Part shown: positions 13,918-19,358 of the stretch, in pieces | Position numbering within the stretch: the stretch's first letter is position 1 | How the letters are laid out: every line of letters begins with the position of its first letter | Virus record (IMG/VR): IMGVR_UViG_3300032288_002790 | Coordinates: 1-22,607 of that record | Length of the DNA: 22,607 bases | Direction: 5' to 3' (one strand) | Origin: a virus | The notes under the pieces: generated by a model | What the model was told of the DNA's origin: nothing | Seen by the model: only the letters and a program-made list of their open reading frames with translations | Databases searched by the model: none | Program-made: the position numbers and the translations under genes

Positions 13918-14883
13918 TCAACAGGCCCCGCCGCGCTTCTTCGGCACAGGCTCCACCGTGACAGCCTTCTCGGTCTTGGTCACAGCCCCAGGCGCAGGCG
14001 AACGGTTGAACATGCCCTTGACCATCTTGGGGATGCCCGAGAGCATATCGCCAAGGGACGGCTCGCCGCGCTTCTGCTGCTCCTCAAAGGCCTTGTAGGC
14101 CTTGTCGTTCTCAGCCTGCTGCAGCCTCGCCTTGGCCTCCGCCGGGATGTCCATCGACTTGATCTTGTCGTAGGCATCCACCTTGCCGCCGTCCTTGAAG
14201 GTGCCAGACAGCCGGTCGATGCTCACCGGCTTGGACGGAGATTTGCGACCTTGAGGCATCGCCACGGGGGCACCAGAGTCAACACGACCCCCCGTGGCGT
14301 AGGCTTTTTTTGCGGCACCACCCGTCTTGTAGCCGCCGCCGTTCGCCTTCGCCACGCCACCGGTGGCGTACCCGCCGCCATTGCCCAGCTTCACGCCGCC
14401 GGTCTTGGCAGGCGAGTTGTCGGGCGTGGCCGTGTCCACCTTCGTGGTACGCACGGAGCCGCCCATAGCGTAGCCGCCTTGGGCGTTGGCCACGCCCCCC
14501 GTCTTCAGGCCCTTGTGAGCCTTGCTGGCGGGCTTGGCGGCGTGAGCGGACATCTTCTCGCCCAGGCCCTTGATGGCCTTCATCTCGGCCTTGTGCTCAG
14601 CCTTCGGCTCGCCACCCTCGGCCATCATGCGGCCGGCACGCCCCACAGGGCCCGCAGGAGCCGCCGCAGCGGGCAGAGCCTGCATCGCCCTACGGCGAGC
14701 CGCCAGAGACGGCTTGGCGGGGCTCATGGCGGCCATGGAGCCACCGCGAGCCGGCATGCCCGGCATCGGACGCATCGGGGCAGCGCCGCCCATCTGCATC
14801 TTGACCGGGCCGCCCTTCTTGAGCTTGAGCTCGACGGACGGCTCCGTCGTCTCCATCTTCACCATCGGCTTGAATTGGCCCAT
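13918..14883 (-). CDS. Gly/Lys/Ala-rich repeat protein (321 aa), function unknown
   Basis: Low-complexity protein with three parts: a Met/Pro/Ala/Gly-rich N-terminal half, a repeat region (128 to 200) with units such as TGGVANAQGGYAMGG, GGVKLGNGGGYATGG and AKANGGGYKTGG, and a helical C-terminal part (about 237 to 295) with DAYDKIKSMDIPAEAKARLQ and EEQQKRGEPS. It ends KKRGGAC. I know similar Gly-rich ATGG-type proteins from uncultured phage genomes, always without function. There is no membrane segment or catalytic motif. AAGGAG lies eight bases before the ATG. Placed after the head genes, it may be a packaged, surface-bound or flexible virion protein. The repeat region could have arisen by slippage. 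Confidence 0.78.
   Translation of the reverse strand: MGQFKPMVKMETTEPSVELKLKKGGPVKMQMGGAAPMRPMPGMPARGGSMAAMSPAKPSLAARRRAMQALPAAAAPAGPVGRAGRMMAEGGEPKAEHKAEMKAIKGLGEKMSAHAAKPASKAHKGLKTGGVANAQGGYAMGGSVRTTKVDTATPDNSPAKTGGVKLGNGGGYATGGVAKANGGGYKTGGAAKKAYATGGRVDSGAPVAMPQGRKSPSKPVSIDRLSGTFKDGGKVDAYDKIKSMDIPAEAKARLQQAENDKAYKAFEEQQKRGEPSLGDMLSGIPKMVKGMFNRSPAPGAVTKTEKAVTVEPVPKKRGGAC
14284..14502 (-). repeat. Degenerate Gly-rich amino acid repeats
   Basis: Residues 128 to 200 of the 321-residue protein repeat the pattern TGGV(A/K)-x-(N/Q)-GG(G)Y(A/K)(M/T)GG about four times, with unit length 15 to 18 residues. In the DNA this appears as recurring GCCGCCG- and GTGGCGTA-like runs. Such imperfect repeats can change in number between relatives. 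Confidence 0.65.
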
Positions 14884-14885
14884 GT

Positions 14886-15515
14886 TCAGCGCTCCTTCAC
14901 AGCGAGGAAGTAGTCGACGCTCGCCGTGACCGGGCTTGAAATTGCAAGCGCCCCGAGCGAGGGAGCCACAGCCGCAGGCGGGAGAGTGCCAGAGGCAACA
15001 GTCACAAACTGGCCATTGACGAACACGCGGACAACGCCCAACTCGTCCACGGATGCCCCAAGGACGATATAGGTGTCGTTCTCAAGCGGAAGGCTGAGCG
15101 TATTCAGTGTGCCGCCAACAAAAAACCCGAGGGAAGGCACCCCGGTCTTGAGGAACGCGAAAACCGACGACGGAGTTGCAATGCTTCCGAAGCCAACCAA
15201 GAATCCTTGGTCAACATCGTCGAGCTTGAAGCGACATTCCATCCAAAGCCTCTTGCCGGCTTCAAACTGGAAAGACTTCCCGACCTTTGAAATGACGGAC
15301 GCGCCGGGTCCGGTCCTGACAATATCAAGAACTCCGCCATCCGCGTCGGCCAGACTTGCGTCCGACGTGTCGCCGCTCCAGTCTGCCGCGGCGTAGTAGT
15401 CGAAGTCCTCCCAGTAGGTGTGGTACTGGGTTGGGCTCAACTGCCGAAGGTCGGCGAACATGGAGACTTCGCTGACGTTGGTGACGCCATTGGGGAATCG
15501 AGTGGTGCTCGACAT
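14886..15515 (-). CDS. Beta-rich structural protein, lectin/LamG-like pattern (209 aa)
   Basis: The N-terminus is MSSTTRFPNGVTNVSEVSMF, followed by a DFDYYAAADW motif (38 to 47). From residue about 60 there is a pattern like a concanavalin/LamG sandwich: GKRLWMECRFKLDDVDQGFL, FFVGGTLNTLSLPLENDTYI, VLGASVDELGVVRVFVNGQF and a hydrophobic end. Proteins starting RFPNGVTN with a DFDYY motif recur next to capsid genes of environmental podoviruses. I read it as a head-associated or fiber protein, without proof of sugar binding. AAAGGAG sits six bases before the ATG. The hairpin copy 2 lies in the 54-base gap upstream. Confidence 0.8.
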   Translation of the reverse strand: MSSTTRFPNGVTNVSEVSMFADLRQLSPTQYHTYWEDFDYYAAADWSGDTSDASLADADGGVLDIVRTGPGASVISKVGKSFQFEAGKRLWMECRFKLDDVDQGFLVGFGSIATPSSVFAFLKTGVPSLGFFVGGTLNTLSLPLENDTYIVLGASVDELGVVRVFVNGQFVTVASGTLPPAAVAPSLGALAISSPVTASVDYFLAVKER

Positions 15516-15536
15516 CAGATTCTCCTTTAAGAGATC

Positions 15537-15552
15537 GGGGGCCGAAGCCCCC
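15537..15552 (-). terminator. Strong GC hairpin with UUCG loop, copy 2, after the capsid gene
   Basis: On the transcribed strand GGGGGCTTCGGCCCCC forms a 6-bp stem with a cUUCGg loop. It lies 17 bases after the capsid stop codon and before the next ribosome binding site. No U-tract follows. A role in lowering read-through or protecting capsid mRNA is plausible and would fit the high capsid demand. It matches copy 1 at 13895 to 13912 over at least 16 bases. Confidence 0.65.
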
Positions 15553-15569
15553 TTGGTCTCAGGTTGACG

Positions 15570-16484
15570 TCAGACGCCCGGCGTGCCGTACATCGCCCGC
15601 GGGTCGGTGAAGCCGACGTCGTACCGCTCGGTGGCCTTGTAGCGCATCGAATCGGTCTCGAAATCGCCTTCCATGGTCTTCTCCAGCTTGCGGCGCATCA
15701 GGAGCTTCATGCCCTCCGGCGCGTCGGTCTGGACCCACCATGCGGTCGCCGAAGTCAGACGCGACAGAACCGCCGCGCCCTCGTCCAGCAGACCGATCGA
15801 CTTGATCGGGTTGATGTCATTGTTGGCGTTGCCGGCGCGCAGCACGCTCTTCAGCAGCACCTCGGCCTGGAAGACGTTGCCCGGGGCCACCACCAGTTGG
15901 CGGGGCACCAGACGGATCTTCTTGCCGTTGTTGTCCACCGCCTGACGGATCTGGATCAGCATCTGCTCCAGCGACGTCTGCGAGAGGTTCGCGGCCGTCG
16001 TGAGCAGGTTGCTGAACGTCCCGTTGACGATGGGGTGGGCGTTGCTGTTCAGTTGCACGCCGTCGCCGCCCGGGTAGGACGAGTTGAAGGCGCGGTTCAG
16101 CACGTTGGCCGACAGCGTCTCCTTCGTCTCGATCAGGCTCTGCGCGAGGTGACGCGCATACACCTGCCCGATGCGGATGTGGTCGCCGTCCTCAACGAGC
16201 ACCTTGGTCAGCGCGAACGCCAGACCGTACACGTTGTAGACGTAGCGCTTCAGGAACAGCACACCGCCCTGCTGGTACGACACAGGCGTGCCGTCCGGCA
16301 GTTGCGGCGCCGCGCCGAACCCGTAGAGCACGGGCTCTTCGTGGTAGTTGCGCGGGATGCCCTGCTGTTCGCGGAAGACCCGCGACCATTCGTCGGTGCG
16401 CTGATCGTAGACGCCATCGAAGCATTCGTTCAGGATCGGTTCGACGATCGAACGAAAGTCGGTACTTCTCATCGGAGCTGCCAT
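15570..16484 (-). CDS. Major capsid protein (HK97 fold)
   Basis: The 304-residue product carries the pattern of the podovirus/Mu gpT-like HK97-fold capsid proteins. It has a helical N-terminus (FRSIVEPILNECFDGVYD), KRYVYNVYGLAFALTKVLVE, the spine-helix region with QVYARHLAQSLIETKETLSA, the beta region IRLVPRQLVVAPGNVFQAEV, and GNANNDINPIKS. The C-terminal part reads DAPEGMKLLMRRKLEKTMEG, DFETDSMRYKATERY and TDPRAMYGTPG. It builds the icosahedral shell together with the scaffold and portal. AAGGAGG eight bases before the ATG is the strongest ribosome binding site in the window, as expected for the most abundant protein. No protease gene or delta domain is obvious. Confidence 0.93.
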   Translation of the reverse strand: MAAPMRSTDFRSIVEPILNECFDGVYDQRTDEWSRVFREQQGIPRNYHEEPVLYGFGAAPQLPDGTPVSYQQGGVLFLKRYVYNVYGLAFALTKVLVEDGDHIRIGQVYARHLAQSLIETKETLSANVLNRAFNSSYPGGDGVQLNSNAHPIVNGTFSNLLTTAANLSQTSLEQMLIQIRQAVDNNGKKIRLVPRQLVVAPGNVFQAEVLLKSVLRAGNANNDINPIKSIGLLDEGAAVLSRLTSATAWWVQTDAPEGMKLLMRRKLEKTMEGDFETDSMRYKATERYDVGFTDPRAMYGTPGV

Positions 16485-16497
16485 GGTTCAGCCCTCC

Positions 16498-17097
16498 TTA
16501 GATTGCGTTGACAGGCGCATTGAACTGCGACTGGTTGACGGTCACGCGAACGATCGTGAACGCATCGCCCCAGGCGTTGTCCGGGTACGGCGCCAGATCT
16601 CGGATCAGCATCTGTGCTGCACTGCCGGCGCCCGCAAGGGTGCTTGACAGCGTGCATTGCGACAGACCAGTCGTGGTCGACCCGTTCGTCGTGTTGGTCA
16701 GATCAGCCTGATCCCCGATTGAGTCCTGCGTCAGCGATCCGTCTGCCTGAATTTCGTACACGATGTTGGGATCGTTGTAGAAGTAGGCAACAACAGAGCC
16801 GACTTGGAAAGACTCGTTGGCGGGCCAGTAGTTCGACACCCGACGGCGGCCCGTGGGGTCCGTCCACTCAACGCCAGCGAAGGCGCCGAGGAAGTCGTCG
16901 CCGGTGCCGGCGACTTCGATGTACCCGCCGGTGCTCATCTTGACGGGCTGGCCCTTCAAGATGTTGGACGCGTACCCGAGGGACACGTTCCCGGTAGTGG
17001 AAACAGCTTGAATTCCGTTGGCGAGCGCCTGTGCGCGATCCAGACCACTGGGATGGAACGCGGGACGCAGGCCGAACGGAGCACTCGTAGCAGACAT
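16498..17097 (-). CDS. Putative decoration or minor head protein (199 aa)
   Basis: The product starts MSATSAPFGLRPAFHPSG and has a beta-rich body, with GNVSLGYASNILKGQPVKMS, FLGAFAGVEWTDPTGRRRV and a hydrophobic VGSVVAYFYNDPNIVYEIQ. It ends in a beta-strand region without membrane segment. The PFGLRP start and LGAFAGVEW-TDPTG motif are familiar from proteins that precede the capsid gene in environmental phages and that are taken to be capsid cement or minor head proteins. The ATG at 17097 has AGGAG six bases before it. It lies 13 bases before the capsid gene, which fits co-expression. Confidence 0.82.
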   Translation of the reverse strand: MSATSAPFGLRPAFHPSGLDRAQALANGIQAVSTTGNVSLGYASNILKGQPVKMSTGGYIEVAGTGDDFLGAFAGVEWTDPTGRRRVSNYWPANESFQVGSVVAYFYNDPNIVYEIQADGSLTQDSIGDQADLTNTTNGSTTTGLSQCTLSSTLAGAGSAAQMLIRDLAPYPDNAWGDAFTIVRVTVNQSQFNAPVNAI

Positions 17098-17113
17098 GAG
17101 TTTCTCCTATGTC

Positions 17114-17656
17114 TCACCCGATGAACATCGGGGTCTTGACGTTTCGATCCATATCGCCGAAGCCTTCACCTTCGACCTGACCGAGGCTCTTGCCCCGGCT
17201 GTCACGCGCACCCTGCAGGTTTTCCACTTGGACGCGGATCTTGTCCGCCTCTTCCATGGGCCTTTCGTGGTGCATCTGCAACATGACGTCCTGGTAAATC
17301 TCCATGGGGAGCTTGTACAGGCGCATCTCGTTGCATGCGATGAAACCTACGTCTTCGCCAGCCTTGACCTTGTAGTTCTCAAACCCAGGCAACTCATCCG
17401 CGCGAACGGGAACGTAGCCGAGTCGGATCCGCTTGTCGATGCTGTCGTAGCTGTTGGTTGTCGATAGCCAGCAAAGGTGCCATCCCGGGAGTTCCGGAAC
17501 CTTCGGCAGCGCTGATTGTGTCCACTCGTCACTCCACATCCTGCGACGTTCCTGTGCCGAGTGAAACTGTTCCTCCGGGCCCTGCCGTACAACGTCCTCG
17601 CTTGCGCGAGTTTCGCGTCCGCCAGCGGACAGAGATTTCTTGAGACGACCGTCCAT
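17114..17656 (-). CDS. Conserved phage protein between scaffold and head genes (180 aa)
   Basis: The N-terminal part is Arg/Glu-rich and likely disordered or helical (1 to 45). The middle has LPGWHLCWLSTTNSYDSI, DKRIRLGYVPVRADELPGFE and VGFIACNEMRLYKLP, and the C-terminal helix includes YQDVMLQMHHERPMEEADKI. I have the impression that the WHLCWLSTTN and LGY-PV segments recur in proteins at this position in related phages. The function is unknown. The start ATG at 17656 has AGGAG nine bases before it, two bases after the scaffold stop. A head completion or assembly role is suggested by its place. Confidence 0.78.
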   Translation of the reverse strand: MDGRLKKSLSAGGRETRASEDVVRQGPEEQFHSAQERRRMWSDEWTQSALPKVPELPGWHLCWLSTTNSYDSIDKRIRLGYVPVRADELPGFENYKVKAGEDVGFIACNEMRLYKLPMEIYQDVMLQMHHERPMEEADKIRVQVENLQGARDSRGKSLGQVEGEGFGDMDRNVKTPMFIG

Positions 17657-17658
17657 CT

Positions 17659-18597
17659 TCAGTTGCTCCTGCTTCGTGCTTCTTGCGCGTACCGCTTGAT
17701 CATGTTGGCCCGTTTCTGTGGGTCATCCCACAGTCCGGCGTCTTTCATCGCCCTCACCTGTTCAGGTGACAGCACGAAAGTCGAACGGCTTGCGCCGCCA
17801 CCGACCTCGCGTCCCGATCCAGTTACCACGCTGCGGGGCCTACTCCTTCGAGAATGGTCATCAACGGAGTCAGTATAGCGATGCGGCAGACGCTTTTGCA
17901 AACGCCGGTCGAGCTCCTCCCAGTAGTCCTGAGACGCCGGATCCCAACCCTCTTCGGTGAGTTTACGGTCGACCACCTTGGCGATCGCCGTGTCCTCGTC
18001 ACTGCCCGACGGGTCATACCAGTCGTTGCGATCCATCCAGGAATTCGCCAACCGGGTCACCTGCGGATTGACCGCGCCCTGCTGCTTGGTAGCCTGGGCA
18101 GCACGGTCCCTCAGGCTCTTCATCGCCTCGATCTTGCGGCGGGCCTCGTACCACATCTCATGCGCACGGTTTAACGCCTCCCCGTCAGATGCCGACGTGG
18201 CGTCCTTCATCTTCTGCGCGGCGTAGCGGTAGCGAAGCTCCTCCTCCTCAATCGCCTTGTCCAAGCGAGCAAGGTCCGAAGAGTGCGTCTTGCGCTCGAC
18301 CACAGACAGGCGCTCCATGAGCTCCTGGTTCTGGCGCTGCAGCATCTGCAGGCGCTGGTCCTTCTCTTCACTGGTGCGGCGCACGAGGTCCTTCTTCGCA
18401 CGCCTGCGGGCCCTACGAGCCTCCCGAACGGCGTCGGAGTCCCCTGGCCTGTCCACGTCACCGCCGTCGTCTCCTGCGGCCTCCTGGGCCGTTTCCTGGC
18501 CGTCCGGCGGTGCGACGTCACCGGGGAGTTCGACGACAGCGCTGCCGTCCTTCTCCTCGACCACGTCGATCTGTTCGTCTTGCTTCTCGGTGCTCAT
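17659..18597 (-). CDS. Scaffold-like protein (312 aa)
   Basis: The acidic, Asp/Glu/Gly/Pro-rich N-terminus (1 to 55) is followed by long charged helices (about 57 to 165, including RRARRRAKKDLVRR and MLQRQNQELMERLSVVERK) and a helical region around 200 to 240. The C-terminal segment (278 to 312) is an Arg/Lys-rich helix: SPEQVRAMKDAGLWDDPQKR, then NMIKRYAQEARSR. A long helical body with a basic C-terminal end is the plan of phage scaffolding proteins, in which the C-terminus binds the capsid protein. Its position between portal and capsid agrees. The ATG overlaps the co-chaperonin TGA (ATGA). No protease domain is seen. Confidence 0.85.
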   Translation of the reverse strand: MSTEKQDEQIDVVEEKDGSAVVELPGDVAPPDGQETAQEAAGDDGGDVDRPGDSDAVREARRARRRAKKDLVRRTSEEKDQRLQMLQRQNQELMERLSVVERKTHSSDLARLDKAIEEEELRYRYAAQKMKDATSASDGEALNRAHEMWYEARRKIEAMKSLRDRAAQATKQQGAVNPQVTRLANSWMDRNDWYDPSGSDEDTAIAKVVDRKLTEEGWDPASQDYWEELDRRLQKRLPHRYTDSVDDHSRRSRPRSVVTGSGREVGGGASRSTFVLSPEQVRAMKDAGLWDDPQKRANMIKRYAQEARSRSN

Positions 18598-19028
18598 AGG
18601 AATGCTTTCATCTCCAGCGGGTTGCCGGTGACCTTGGCGATCACCTCGTGGTCGTTCAGGATCATGAACAGCGCCGGGTCTTCGAGGTCATCCTCGCCCG
18701 GAACCTTCACCTCCCAACGGTCGCCGCCCCACTTGGGCACGCGGATGTAGTCGCCGGCTTCACACCAGCTTCCCTCCGGCCAGGGCTCCATCGAATCCCG
18801 CTTGCGGAACGCCAGCGGCCCGATCTCAATGACCTTGGCCACCATGTTCTGCCACTTCTCGGTCTCCTTGGTCTCCGCGACCAAGATGATTCCCGACTTC
18901 GTCGCCTTCTTCTTGGCTCGCCGCAGTTGCACCAGGATGCGGCCACCAAGGGGTTTCGCGCCAGGGTCCACGCTCGGGAATGCCCAAGCCATCTCGGCGC
19001 TGTCAAGCGCCACGCCCGTCTCGCTCAT
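18594..19028 (-). CDS. Phage GroES-like co-chaperonin (144 aa)
   Basis: From residue 26 the protein follows the GroES fold: PLGGRILVQL (26 to 35), a mobile-loop-like stretch RRAKKKATKSGIILV (36 to 50) with G-I-I-L at its end, VAKVIEIGPLA (63 to 73), a GDYIRVP strand (92 to 98), then KVPGEDD and FMILNDHEVIAKV (121 to 133). GroES caps the GroEL ring and uses the hydrophobic tripeptide of its loop to bind it. The protein is about 45 residues longer than bacterial GroES; the first 25 residues and part of the middle are extra. It overlaps the preceding gene by 26 bases and the scaffold gene by ATGA. No GroEL is present, so it would work with host GroEL, probably on capsid protein, as T4 gp31 does. 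Confidence 0.9.
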   Translation of the reverse strand: MSETGVALDSAEMAWAFPSVDPGAKPLGGRILVQLRRAKKKATKSGIILVAETKETEKWQNMVAKVIEIGPLAFRKRDSMEPWPEGSWCEAGDYIRVPKWGGDRWEVKVPGEDDLEDPALFMILNDHEVIAKVTGNPLEMKAFL

Positions 19029-19200
19029 CGTCGTCTTCCATCAGTTTGTTCAAGATCGCCAGGGCTTCTCCGAGCCCGGCGTACTGTCCGATCATGCGCT
19101 GGTACGACTCCCAGTTCGCTGCATTTCCCACAGCGAGGGACGAGGCTATCTCAGCCTGCCTAGCCGTAATCGCGCCGATCAGGTCTCCGATCGTCCTCAC
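19003..19200 (-). CDS. Small helical phage protein (65 aa)
   Basis: The GTG at 19200 forms a GTGA overlap with the stop of the preceding small gene. The product MRTIGDLIGAITARQAEIAS... is mostly helical. The YQRMIGQYAGLGEALAILNK segment lies at about 34 to 53, and the tail is acidic and then basic (DDDERDGRGA). Its 3' end overlaps the co-chaperonin gene by 26 bases. Similar short helical proteins stand between portal and co-chaperonin or scaffold genes in related phages as far as I recall, with no known role. Head assembly is a plausible place for it. Confidence 0.8.
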   Translation of the reverse strand: MRTIGDLIGAITARQAEIASSLAVGNAANWESYQRMIGQYAGLGEALAILNKLMEDDDERDGRGA

Positions 19201-19358
19201 TTCTTCTTGCTCGCCTGCGACAGCCCTCCTTGCGCCGGCTTGCCATTGCCGGACTCACCCTTCGCTTGCATCGACTGGCCGTCGACCTTGGCGCCCATCG
19301 CCATGCGCTTGTGCTGGGGCACAAGAACGCTCTTCTGCTCTTGATCACTGGTAGCCAC
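19197..19358 (-). CDS. Very small basic protein (53 aa) between portal and co-chaperonin genes
   Basis: The frame runs from a GTG at 19358 to a TGA at 19199 to 19197. It overlaps the portal 3' end by 14 bases and the next gene by GTGA. AGGAG lies six bases before the GTG, good evidence of translation. The product starts MATSDQEQKSVLVPQHKRMA and is hydrophilic, Lys/Gln/Gly-rich, with a C-terminal KKK. No domain is recognised. It is close to the usual length limit of gene callers and could easily be missed. A scaffold- or portal-associated role is inferred only from position. Confidence 0.75.
   Translation of the reverse strand: MATSDQEQKSVLVPQHKRMAMGAKVDGQSMQAKGESGNGKPAQGGLSQASKKK

Noticed and set aside
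15516-15569. Sigma-70-type promoter in the gap after the capsid gene
   Set aside because: The gap holds a hairpin and a ribosome binding site, but no convincing -35 and -10 pair.
15564-16511. 315-codon plus-strand frame opposite the capsid gene
   Set aside because: Antisense shadow; the minus strand shows the capsid protein with a strong ribosome binding site.
19160-19348. 62-codon Arg-rich minus-strand frame between portal and co-chaperonin
   Set aside because: The frame with a strong AGGAG and GTG at 19358 fits the space with overlaps on both sides and gives a more ordinary composition.
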